Positions 1-6,277 are shown, numbered from the stretch's first letter. The stretch: 10,963 nt of DNA from Pseudomonadota bacterium (GCA_023395465.1 JAEWZE010000112.1:1-10963), one strand, 5' to 3'. Translations and numbers: made by a program. The notes: a model not told the origin generated them from the sequence alone.

Positions 1-1
1 G

Positions 2-142
2 TTCCGGGTGGTGAAGCGGCAGTTCGGTTACACCAAGGTGCGCTACCGCGGCTTGGCGAAGAACACGGCGCAGGTGCTGACGCTGTTCGCGCTGTCGAAT
101 CTGTGGATGGCGCGGCGACGTCTGTTGTTGCCGACGGGCTAA
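2..142 (+). CDS. IS5-family transposase, C-terminal 46 residues (partial)
   Basis: The frame from base 2 encodes FRVVKRQFGYTKVRYRGLAK followed by NTAQVLTLFALSNLWMARRR and a short tail, then TAA at 140-142. The run FGYTKVRYRGLAKNTAQ...LFALSNLWMARR is the familiar C-terminus of IS5-group transposases (DDE superfamily), downstream of the catalytic Glu. The 5' part is cut only by the window edge, so I cannot say whether the full gene is intact. The enzyme would catalyse cut-and-paste movement of the element whose right end is at 268. Confidence 0.88.
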   Translation, partial: FRVVKRQFGYTKVRYRGLAKNTAQVLTLFALSNLWMARRRLLLPTG

Positions 143-144
143 AT

Positions 145-230
145 CCGTCCGTTGGACGGGGAAACCCGTCGAAAAGCGCCAGAAGTGGCGAGAAAGTGAT
201 CACATCGAGGTCGATCAGGCGCCTTGGCGC
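145..230. repeat. Cluster of short hairpins in the IS trailer
   Basis: Four perfect inverted repeats follow the transposase stop. CCGTCC/GGACGG occupies 145-159 with a 3-base loop. GACGGG/CCCGTC occupies 155-170 with a GAAA loop and is mutually exclusive with the first. CGCCA/TGGCG occupies 177-190 with a GAAG loop. GCGCC/GGCGC occupies 219-230 with a TT loop. GTGATCAC at 196-203 is also palindromic. None is followed by a T-run, so these are not classic intrinsic terminators. Possible roles are blocking read-through, exposing subterminal transposase sites, or none. Confidence 0.5.
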
Positions 231-250
231 TGAAATCTAGGCATCAGCGC

Positions 251-268
251 GCTTTGATCAGACCTTCC
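251..268. repeat. Right terminal inverted repeat of the IS5-like element
   Basis: Read on the minus strand, 268 to 251 gives GGAAGGTCTGATCAAAGC. The GGAAGGT core matches the ends of the IS5 group. The partner left repeat is outside the window. The element edge is set at 268 because the next four bases fit the expected target duplication. Confidence 0.75.
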
Positions 269-272
269 CTAA
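269..272. other. CTAA target-site duplication, right copy
   Basis: CTAA directly follows the terminal repeat and fits the YTAR consensus target of IS5-group elements. The second copy should lie just left of the element, outside the window. Confidence 0.6.
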
Positions 273-433
273 GGTCCTGCCAGATCGCAGCCATCGTATA
301 CTCGTCAGAGCCGGCGCCGCTGTCCGAGGTTCAGCTGGCCGCGTTGGTAGAGGTGCGAGGATCGACAGTCTGGCGGCGACCTGGACGGTCCAAGTTAGTA
401 GGTGTGCAAAGCGCTCGCTTGCAGGGGAAGGGT

Positions 434-1393
434 ATGTCTTTCGAGATCGATCGCGGCGGCTGGACAGAAGACGAACTGGCGGCTGGTGTGCACATTCTAG
501 CATCGGGGCTGGTCCGGCCTGAAAATGACGACGACGATGACTATTGGGATTGCGGTGCCAGCAACTGGGAGGCTCTGTTCGATGAAGCTGGTGCGGAGCT
601 GTTGATCGGCGCTCTCTCTACACCTGTCGAAGTGCGGGCGCGCATTTCGCAGTACGTCTTAGAAGGCGAGAGAGAACTGATCATAAAACGCTACGCGCAT
701 CGCGAACGCCTGCCAGCGGAGTTCACATCTGCAGCTGGAAGATCGGATGCAATACCGATTCTCATCAAATCGTTCTTGCGGAAGGTTCTGAGGGTTTTCC
801 CGAGCCAAGATCTTGCCAACGAGATACTGGCGCTCAGCTCAGAGCTACATCACAATTGCGAGAAAAAGACTGTCTTTGATCGAGTTGGCGTTATTCAGGC
901 ATACATTCATCGGAAGGCCGACGAAACGAATGGGGCTGGCGCTCACCTTGATCTTCCGAATGGCATAATTAGACATGTGCTATCTTCATGCCGGCTCCAT
1001 CTCAGCATCCAAGATATGTTCGGACAATCCATCACATACTGGAGCGTAGTCTGGGACGCTGAGGTTGCACGCTCACAGGAGGAAGCCGCCAACCCCAAAG
1101 CAGGATTCATCCCGGTCGGAAAGCGGCGCACTAAGCATTGGCGCGTGCCTCAGATGAAGCCTCTTACGCACTTCTCGAGTCGCAAGTGCAGGGGAATTCT
1201 CAACGAACTTGCAAAGCTTCCTCTTCAAATGCCGGTGGAAGAGTATCGACGATGCGCACTTCAGGCACTGCACGCTGATCCGGAGGCGGCAAGGCCCAAG
1301 CAACCGAAGTGGCAAGCGATAGCTGGTCGAGGTCCACTGTCTGGGCCGGCTTCTCCACCCCTGTGGAGTGACGAAGGCGACATTCCCTTCTGA
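434..1393 (+). CDS. Unknown protein with an SSB-like C-terminal tip (319 aa)
   Basis: I do not recognise a family. The protein opens MSFEIDRGGWTEDELAAGVH, has an acidic run (NDDDDDYWD, residues 31-39) and a mixed alpha/beta middle without clear catalytic motifs. A basic patch (KRRTKHWRVPQ) lies around residue 233, followed by a Pro/Gly-rich, probably disordered tail ending SDEGDIPF. Flexible linker, acidic residues and terminal DIPF are the layout of bacterial single-stranded DNA-binding proteins, whose tip docks replication and repair partners. I see no clear OB-fold. ATG 434 is chosen because it has a Shine-Dalgarno-like AGGGGA five bases upstream. The frame is open further back (GTG at 353, TTG at 224), but everything before 269 is IS sequence, so the native 5' end may have been removed by the insertion. 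The gene converges on the polymerase-like gene. A role in DNA metabolism is inference from the tail and the neighbour. Confidence 0.65.
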   Translation: MSFEIDRGGWTEDELAAGVHILASGLVRPENDDDDDYWDCGASNWEALFDEAGAELLIGALSTPVEVRARISQYVLEGERELIIKRYAHRERLPAEFTSAAGRSDAIPILIKSFLRKVLRVFPSQDLANEILALSSELHHNCEKKTVFDRVGVIQAYIHRKADETNGAGAHLDLPNGIIRHVLSSCRLHLSIQDMFGQSITYWSVVWDAEVARSQEEAANPKAGFIPVGKRRTKHWRVPQMKPLTHFSSRKCRGILNELAKLPLQMPVEEYRRCALQALHADPEAARPKQPKWQAIAGRGPLSGPASPPLWSDEGDIPF

Positions 1394-1481
1394 TAAGAGC
1401 GAGCCAGGAGTCGGGCAGTCACGAAAGCTTCGCCAGCGGTGCCAATGCGACAGCTATAGGCCTTCTTGGCATCTCGATGGG

Positions 1482-1708
1482 CAGGCAGACCCGGCGACTA
1501 GATCTCCATGCCCCACATCAGAAGCGGAGCCCCACTTCACGATTCGCGCGACAGCGCCCGAGTCGGAACGACACTTCGTCGGTAGCATCCAATCGAACAG
1601 ATGAACACTTCACGCCAGCGGCGTCGAATTCACGTCAACAGGGTCGCCTGCTACTTCGAGGTAACAACCTCTCGACATGTATAAGGGTCGCGTCTCTGCT
1701 AGTCAATC
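1482..1708 (-). pseudogene. Decayed duplicate of the 3' end of the polymerase-like gene
   Basis: This stretch aligns end to end with 1746-1976, which is the last part of the polymerase-like coding sequence plus 50 bases beyond its stop. Shared exact blocks include GTCGCCTGCTACTTCGAGG (1643-1661 and 1910-1928) and CGCCCGAGTCGG. On the minus strand the copy is broken: codon 583 (AAC, Asn) of the intact gene corresponds to TAG here (bases 1699-1701), and there are at least three single-base indels, one of them restoring frame near the end. It is therefore a non-coding remnant of a second, homologous gene or of a local tandem duplication with a period near 264-268 bases. Reading frames crossing it on the plus strand are by-products. 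Confidence 0.82.
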
Positions 1709-1745
1709 CCGAGGCGCGTGCCCCGGCGGCACCGCCCAGGTGAGT

Positions 1746-1976
1746 CAGGCAGACCCGGCGACAGGATCTCCATGTCTCATTTCAGAGGTGAATTTTCACC
1801 TCACGATTCGGCGCGGAGCGCCCGAGTCGGACGACACTGTGTCGGTAGCAATCCGGTCGAACAGTTCGATCTTGGTGCCTTTTGACCTCAAGATCTCAGA
1901 TTCAACGGAGTCGCCTGCTACTTCGAGGCCAAAAACCTCTTCATACTTATATCGCTCGTAATCTTGGTTGTCAATC
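1746..1976. repeat. Direct repeat, intact partner of the 1482-1708 remnant
   Basis: This is the copy of the duplicated segment that still contains the live 3' end of the polymerase-like gene (coding down to 1796) and its downstream flank (1746-1795). The first 29 bases, outside the coding region, match the other copy at 27 positions (1746-1774 against 1482-1510). That is closer than most of the coding part. Confidence 0.82.
1785..1802. repeat. Perfect 8-bp inverted repeat over the stop codon of the polymerase-like gene
   Basis: GAGGTGAA (1785-1792) and TTCACCTC (1795-1802) form an 8-bp stem with a 2-base spacer, spanning the TGA at 1798-1796. No T-run follows on the minus strand, so termination is only possible, not shown. 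The decayed copy lacks the symmetry: the matching region reads AGCGGAGCCCCACTTC. Confidence 0.4.
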
Positions 1977-3715
1977 TGAGACGGTTTGAGGCGCTTGGAG
2001 TACGAGAATGCGTGCTCGATGGAAAGGTATCTATCGACAGCGAAGCTTATAATGTCTCCGCGATACGCCGTACGTATTCGCCGGCGCCGGTGAAATTTTT
2101 CCTCTGCGCCTGGATGATTGAAAACTTTGTTTGCAAATTGTATTACTTGTCCATTGCTGATCAACCAGTAACGGCCAGGGTCAAACCAATATCCCCGGTC
2201 TGCGATGCATTGCACTCGGAGCCCGCCCATCTCCTGTGATAGCTCGTCTGAAAACTCTTGCAGAAAGAAGCTCAGTCTGGAGCGCTCAATTGAGACGTGG
2301 ACGCAGTCGGCGTTTACATAGCAAACGTCGACGCCTGAGTACGCGGTAACACGCTCCAGAAGGCGCACCATCTTTAGTCTAGCGTTAGCGAAAACCCGAA
2401 ATGACAGGGCTTGCAGCGCATCAGGGGCGGCGGAGTTCAGGATTCGAGCACGGATACCGCGCTGCCCGTACTTCAGTCTAATGAAACCAAACCTTCCGAG
2501 GCGCTCTAGCTTTTCTTCTACTGACATCGCAGTTGGAAACTCTACTTGGAAAGTATCGCAAACATACTGTAGCAGGCTATCCGTATCGATGAAGAATTTG
2601 GATACATAGCGACGCTGGCTGGTGACGCTGTGCAGCGAAGCCAGCTGCATCTTGAGTACCCGCTCCTTTACATCCTGGCCACGCGCCTTTGCTTGCTGCC
2701 GTTTTTTGTATAGCTGCTGCGCATACACTGCAAGAGGGTGACGAATACATTTCTGTGAGGTAATTGATTCAATCACTTGAACGCGACCAAAGAATCTCGA
2801 GTAATGTTTAAGCTCGTTGTCCCAAAGGAGAGCTTCGATCGCGTGGTTGCCCTCGATCCGAAAAGGGAAGGAGGTTCCCAGTTGAGTAAATTTGAGAGGA
2901 TGATACTTGCAGAAGAAGTCGCTGTGCGGATGTGACAGAACAGTACGGTAAAGACCGACGCGGAGATCACCTGTCGTCAACTCTTCACCGTCGTGGAGAC
3001 GGTATCTCAGCGATCTTGGCTCAGGGAACTCTCCTTCCATGCAGGAGCCATACATCGAATTGAAATCGAGAGCGACGATCGCTCGCCCATGCCTCTCTTC
3101 GCGGATCTTGAAAACCTCCTGATAGGGCGCGGGTGACGAGAGTGAGAAGAACTGGTCTAACCCATTCTTTGATCGGATCGCCCGCTCAGTTCGGTACGAG
3201 GCCTCTCTTACCAACCGGTGCGTCAGCGTTGGGCCTTGCACTCCGATCTTGCGAAGCAGGCGCAACCGCACCTCGAGCGCTCGCAAGCGGCGCGGTAGCG
3301 GGTCCGAATACTTGATTCCGGAGAAGACTGGGAAGGCGCTTTCTAACGCGGTAGAAACCGCATCGAAGTCCAAACAAATTGGCAGCAGTAGGTCGACCTC
3401 CCTGGACGTGAGGGTAAGCAAGAGCTTTCGTTCTTTCAGAGCTAAGCCATTAATAAAGTCGCGGGCCGAATATAGTTTATCGCCGTGGAATATTGATGAT
3501 CCGTCCGTGGCGATAGGAATGTATGGAACTGGTTCCTTTGACTTCGGCTTCGTCGACCAGATCCTCGATTGCCGTCGAAGTGCCGGGTGGGCGGCATTGG
3601 CCAGACTGACTCGACTGTCATAGCGGCCGCATGCGATAGATACCGGTGACGCATTGTCAGAGCGGGAATCGGCCAGGATGGCCTCAGCGGGCGTGCCTGT
3701 TTCGACGTCGACCAT
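1796..3715 (-). CDS. Family B DNA polymerase-like protein, exonuclease motifs not recognisable (639 aa)
   Basis: The polymerase motifs of family B (DNA_pol_B_2/protein-primed type) appear in order. Motif A is ALDFNSMYGSCMEGEFPEP with Asp217 (canonical DxNSLYPS.M...P). A finger region (EALLWDNELKHYSRFFG, then YKKRQQAK) leads to motif B, LKMQLASLHS at Lys355 (canonical K...NS.YG). Motif C is CYVNADCVHVS, residues 465-475 (canonical YxDTDSxHV). A KxY-like element, PGRYWLIS, lies at 513-520. The two metal-ligand Asp positions (Asp217 and Asp470, the second Asp of DTD) are kept, but the first Asp of motif C is Asn468 and motif B has lost Asn, Tyr and Gly. Before motif A, YQEVF stands where YxGGRxEV is usual. 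I find no DxE exo I or NxxFD exo II, so proofreading is probably absent. ATG 3715 is the first start after an in-frame stop, with AAAGG 11 bases upstream. GC is low relative to the czc genes, suggesting transfer. Possible roles are element replication, a specialised or repair polymerase, or defence; none is shown. Confidence 0.78.
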   Translation of the reverse strand: MVDVETGTPAEAILADSRSDNASPVSIACGRYDSRVSLANAAHPALRRQSRIWSTKPKSKEPVPYIPIATDGSSIFHGDKLYSARDFINGLALKERKLLLTLTSREVDLLLPICLDFDAVSTALESAFPVFSGIKYSDPLPRRLRALEVRLRLLRKIGVQGPTLTHRLVREASYRTERAIRSKNGLDQFFSLSSPAPYQEVFKIREERHGRAIVALDFNSMYGSCMEGEFPEPRSLRYRLHDGEELTTGDLRVGLYRTVLSHPHSDFFCKYHPLKFTQLGTSFPFRIEGNHAIEALLWDNELKHYSRFFGRVQVIESITSQKCIRHPLAVYAQQLYKKRQQAKARGQDVKERVLKMQLASLHSVTSQRRYVSKFFIDTDSLLQYVCDTFQVEFPTAMSVEEKLERLGRFGFIRLKYGQRGIRARILNSAAPDALQALSFRVFANARLKMVRLLERVTAYSGVDVCYVNADCVHVSIERSRLSFFLQEFSDELSQEMGGLRVQCIADRGYWFDPGRYWLISNGQVIQFANKVFNHPGAEEKFHRRRRIRTAYRGDIISFAVDRYLSIEHAFSYSKRLKPSQIDNQDYERYKYEEVFGLEVAGDSVESEILRSKGTKIELFDRIATDTVSSDSGAPRRIVR

Positions 3716-4110
3716 TCGGAAACGAACCTTTCTGATTGCCGCCTGTCTTGATTGAGAGGCGCTTGGGTTAGGCGGGTACAGATCGCTGCCAAGGCGCTGA
3801 CGAGTTTACTCGGCTAGCTTACGCGGTGAGAAGCAATGGGTGCACGTTCGGGGCAGGCAGCAAGCCGCGTGTCACATGGCCGCCAGGCTCCGGAGCGACA
3901 CCGCGATCGCCAAGTCTTGCGACAAGCCTGCGGAGCGGCAGTCCGAAGCAGCTGTCCAAGGATGGAACCTCCTGACCGCCCTTCACGCGCTGCTCTCGCT
4001 ATTGTCATGGGTGCAGAGTCACATCTGATACCGCTAAAACGGATCGTTGTCTCAGTCCAGAAAGTGCCAGAGGGCAGCAGAGGGATTAGGGCTGGTTATC
4101 GGGGGTAGGG

Positions 4111-4140
4111 CGGATGGCTGCTTTCGACCCAAAGCGGACG
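4111..4140. repeat. Short dispersed-type hairpin repeat, GCTTTCGACCCAAAGC core
   Basis: GCTTT (4120-4124) and AAAGC (4131-4135) flank CGACCC, followed by GGACG. Translated, the region gives RADGCFRPKADVS, a peptide I recall as common among spurious short ORFs in alphaproteobacterial genomes, where this sequence occurs as an intergenic repeat. Its presence here is identified from memory and not from a search. Confidence 0.45.
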
Positions 4141-4181
4141 TCTCGTTGGAACATCGCGCACCACTTCGTCCCACGGATCAC

Positions 4182-4304
4182 TCAGGCAGCCAAGCCCGAC
4201 CGCATGACCTCGTAGAGCGCAGTCCGGGTATTGCTGTCTGCCATCGAAGGGCTAGCAGCCCATACAACGGCAAGAGCCCCCAGGAAGAGACTGAGCCGGG
4301 GCAT
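4182..4304 (-). CDS. Possible small secreted peptide (40 aa)
   Basis: The frame from ATG 4304 encodes MPRLSLFLGALAVVWAASPS then MADSNTRTALYEVMRSGLAA and stops. The N-terminus is a good Sec signal (hydrophobic core LFLGALAVVWA, cleavage plausible after SMA), leaving only about 18 mature residues. GGGAG lies 8 bases before the ATG. The frame is open further upstream (to 4463), with another hydrophobic start. It may be a truncated fragment of a longer exported protein, a real mini-protein, or chance. It lies divergent to the metal operon and no family is recognised. Confidence 0.25.
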   Translation of the reverse strand: MPRLSLFLGALAVVWAASPSMADSNTRTALYEVMRSGLAA

Positions 4305-4513
4305 CCCGGCGGCTCCCGGCGAGGTCAGTGTCCCCGCGCATGAAATCGAACCGCTGCAGCAGGCGCACCAATTCCTGGACACGCACTGTCGTCGGGGCTG
4401 CGCGATCACCAGCCGTGCCAGTGCGGCAGCGGAAACAAGTACAAGCGGTGCCATGGCCGACAACTGGAACGCGCCTTTTCCCTGTAGCCCTCTCGACGCA
4501 TTCAGCGGAATTG

Positions 4514-4519
4514 TATAAC
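4514..4519 (+). promoter_or_regulatory. Candidate -10 element (TATAAC) before the metal operon
   Basis: TATAAC lies 29 bases before the ATG of the His-rich gene. It matches the -10 consensus at five of six positions, but no good -35 sits 16-18 bases upstream (TCTCGA at 4491-4496 is poor). Poor -35 boxes are usual for activator-dependent promoters such as MerR- or CzcR-type. A CCCTGTAGC string at 4480-4488 resembles one half of a MerR-type metal operator, but the other half is absent. Confidence 0.3.
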
Positions 4520-4548
4520 CCCATCATCCGCAGGTACCCTGCGCGGCC

Positions 4549-4941
4549 ATGACCCGCCTGCATCCCCGCTTCTTGTTGCCGCTCCTGCGCGTCGTCGTGC
4601 TGGGTGTGCTTGCGTTGGGGTTGGCGTTCCAACCGGTGATGACAGCCGCTGGCGAAATGCATGAGCTCGCGCACGATCCGTCGGGCGCGCACAGCCACGG
4701 CCCGCATGCCAACGATCCGGGAGCGGAGTTCGCCGCGGCGGACGCGCACGATCAAGACGGATCGGAGACGTTGCACCTGTTACTGGATTTCGCCCATTGC
4801 TGTAGTTCAGCCGCGGCCGTGTTGCCGGTCCTGGATTCATTTTCTACTCGACCGGTCGCCGGTCGAATAGGGGTCGAAAAAGCATCGCCCCCGGCCGCCT
4901 TGCGTCTGCCGAGCCCATTCAAGCCTCCGATCTTCGGATGA
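4549..4941 (+). CDS. CzcI-like His-rich exported protein, first gene of the metal operon (130 aa)
   Basis: The N-terminus (RFLLPLLRVVVLGVLALGLAF) is a signal peptide or membrane anchor. The mature part is rich in metal ligands: His38, 42, 48, 50, 53, 67, 76 and 83 plus a Cys pair at 84-85 (LLLDFAHCC). The C-terminus is Pro-rich (PSPFKPPIFG). Small His-rich exported proteins of this plan (CzcI and relatives) stand directly before czcC in other czc clusters and are thought to sense or buffer periplasmic zinc or cadmium. Sequence identity with CzcI is weak, so the call rests on composition, length and position. ATG 4549 has a poor ribosome site (GCGCGGCC). The gap to czcC is 55 bases. Confidence 0.65.
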   Translation: MTRLHPRFLLPLLRVVVLGVLALGLAFQPVMTAAGEMHELAHDPSGAHSHGPHANDPGAEFAAADAHDQDGSETLHLLLDFAHCCSSAAAVLPVLDSFSTRPVAGRIGVEKASPPAALRLPSPFKPPIFG

Positions 4942-4996
4942 CCGCGCCGTCGGCCTGATGCCGACTCCCGTCAATTCGATTCATCGGAGCAACCCC

Positions 4997-6277
4997 ATGC
5001 GTTTGCGATCAGCGGCCCTGGCCGCGTTCGTCGCCGTGTGTGCCGTGGCATTCCCCACGCACGCCGCCGACCCCCTCACCCTGGACGACGCTTTCCTTCG
5101 CGTTGCCGACGCCCATCCCGATCTACGCTTGTTTGGTGCCCGCCATGAGGCCCTGAAAGCCGAACTGGATCGCTCCTCGTTGCGCCCGGCGCTGGTCGCT
5201 GGAGCCGAGGTCGAGAACGTGCTCGGTACCGGCCCGGCCAGCGGCCTGGATGGCGCCGAGATCACGCTGAGCCTCGCCTCCGTGCTGGAGCGCGGCGGCA
5301 AGCTCGATGCCCGCCGCACGCTCGCGCAAAGCCGGATCGACGCGCTGGCCATCGAGCGCGAGGCGCAGCGGTTGGATCTCCTGGCCGAAGTGGCCCGCCG
5401 CTACCTGGCGGTCGTCGGTGCGCAACGCGAAGGCGAGCTTGCGCAGTTGGACGTCGACCAGCGCGAACGCACCGTTGCTGCGGCGCGCCGGCGTCACGAG
5501 GCCGGCGCTTCGCCGGAATCGGTCGTACTCACCGCCCAGGCCGCCCTCGCGCGGTCGGAACTGGATCGCGCTCGCGCCCGGCAACGTCAGGCGGCCGCCC
5601 GCCAGCATCTCGCGGCCCTGTGGGGCGAGCGAAATCCCGCATTCGAGATCCTCGGGGGCGATCTGCTCGCCGTGCCCCAGATCGCGGACTTCGCGGTACT
5701 CGCCGACTGGTTGCAACGCACTCCCGAGCTCGCGCAGTTCGTCGATCAGCAGCGCATTGGCGAGGCACGCCTGCAGCTGGCACGCAGCGAAGCGACCCCG
5801 GACTTCGACTGGCAGGTGGGCGTGCGACGGATGGCGGACGGCGATGACTTCGGCTTGGTCGGCAGTGTCTCGATCCCGCTGGGCACCACCCGCCGGGCAC
5901 AACCGGGCATCCGTGCCGCACGCGCCGAGTTGACAGCGCTGGAAATCGAACGGGAGGCCGTGGGGCTGTCGCTCTACTCCACCCTCGCTGAGGCGCATGG
6001 CCGCTTCGGGGTGGCCCGCCTGGAAGCACAGCGGCTGGGTGAGGACGTGCTTCCACGTCTGGCCAAGGCCGAAGCATCGGCCGCCACCGCGTACCGCGCA
6101 GGCGCCGCCAGTTATCTGGAGTGGTCGAGCCTGCAGGCGGAGCGCGCCGCCGCACGGCAGCAACAGCTGGCAGCTGCGCTGGAAGCCCAGCGCGCCCTGA
6201 TCGAGATCCAGCGGCTGACCGGCCAGGCATTCGTCGCCGGCCCGGGCCCGCAAGACAACCAAGGAGCAACCCCATGA
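4997..6277 (+). CDS. czcC: CzcC-type outer-membrane efflux protein (426 aa)
   Basis: This is the outer-membrane channel of a tripartite metal efflux pump (TolC/OEP family). A signal peptide (MRLRSAALAAFVAVCAVAFP, cleavage near THAA) precedes DPLTLDDAFLRVADAHPDL, the usual opening of CzcC proteins. Two OEP repeats follow, each a long Ala/Arg/Glu-rich coiled coil plus a beta segment (GAEITLSLASVLERGGK near residue 88; LVGSVSIPLG near 281). The C-terminal helix contains AGAASYLEWSSLQAERAAAR. ATG 4997 is chosen because GGAG lies 7 bases upstream and the signal peptide starts there; an in-frame ATG at 4958 would add 13 polar residues before the signal. The stop overlaps the czcB start (ATGA). The length is normal for the family. 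Confidence 0.92.
   Translation: MRLRSAALAAFVAVCAVAFPTHAADPLTLDDAFLRVADAHPDLRLFGARHEALKAELDRSSLRPALVAGAEVENVLGTGPASGLDGAEITLSLASVLERGGKLDARRTLAQSRIDALAIEREAQRLDLLAEVARRYLAVVGAQREGELAQLDVDQRERTVAAARRRHEAGASPESVVLTAQAALARSELDRARARQRQAAARQHLAALWGERNPAFEILGGDLLAVPQIADFAVLADWLQRTPELAQFVDQQRIGEARLQLARSEATPDFDWQVGVRRMADGDDFGLVGSVSIPLGTTRRAQPGIRAARAELTALEIEREAVGLSLYSTLAEAHGRFGVARLEAQRLGEDVLPRLAKAEASAATAYRAGAASYLEWSSLQAERAAARQQQLAAALEAQRALIEIQRLTGQAFVAGPGPQDNQGATP

Larger units (their letters stand above)
1..268 (+). mobile_element. Right end of an IS5-family insertion sequence (left part outside the window)
   Basis: Three things agree. Bases 2-142 encode the C-terminus of an IS5-type DDE transposase. 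Bases 251-268 read as an IS5-like terminal repeat: on the other strand they begin GGAAGGTCTGATCAAAGC, close to the GGAAGGTGCGAA-type ends I know for IS5. The next four bases, CTAA (269-272), fit the YTAR target duplication of this family. About 109 bases of non-coding trailer rich in hairpins lie between the transposase stop and the terminal repeat. The exact element name cannot be given from this fragment. The boundary at 268 matters because it shows that an open frame starting at 224 is partly IS sequence and not native to the next gene. Confidence 0.85.
3716..4548. other. Gene-poor stretch between the polymerase-like gene and the metal operon
   Basis: No convincing gene fills these 833 bases. 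Plus-strand frames at 3836-4108, 3840-4028 and 4231-4518 overlap one another and show no recognisable domain or good ribosome site. It holds a short hairpin repeat (about 4111-4140), a marginal secreted mini-gene on the minus strand (4304-4182), and presumably the promoters of the two outward-facing units. A weak candidate for the polymerase-like gene on the minus strand is TTGGCA (3792-3787), a 16-base spacer and TAACCC (3770-3765). The region reads like a recombination junction made of fragments. Confidence 0.5.

Noticed and set aside
224..433. Starting the unknown gene at TTG 224
   Set aside because: The IS5 terminal repeat runs to 268, so that start lies inside the insertion sequence; ATG 434 has a better ribosome site.
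1718..1732. Terminator hairpin GTGCC-CCGGC-GGCAC
   Set aside because: Only five base pairs and no T-run on either side; likely chance in GC-rich DNA.
2289..2327. Reverse transcriptase reading of the YVNAD motif (as a degenerate YxDD)
   Set aside because: The upstream DFNSMYGS...P motif, the K-rich motif B region and the following RYWL element match family B polymerases in order and spacing; no RT motifs were seen.
3836..4108. Plus-strand coding region in the gene-poor stretch
   Set aside because: Two overlapping frames, no clear ribosome site, no recognisable domain, Arg/Ser/Ala-rich translation; could be an old gene fragment but cannot be supported.
4047..4343. Gene encoding ...RADGCFRPKADVS...
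   Set aside because: The translation comes from a short hairpin repeat, a known source of spurious ORFs.
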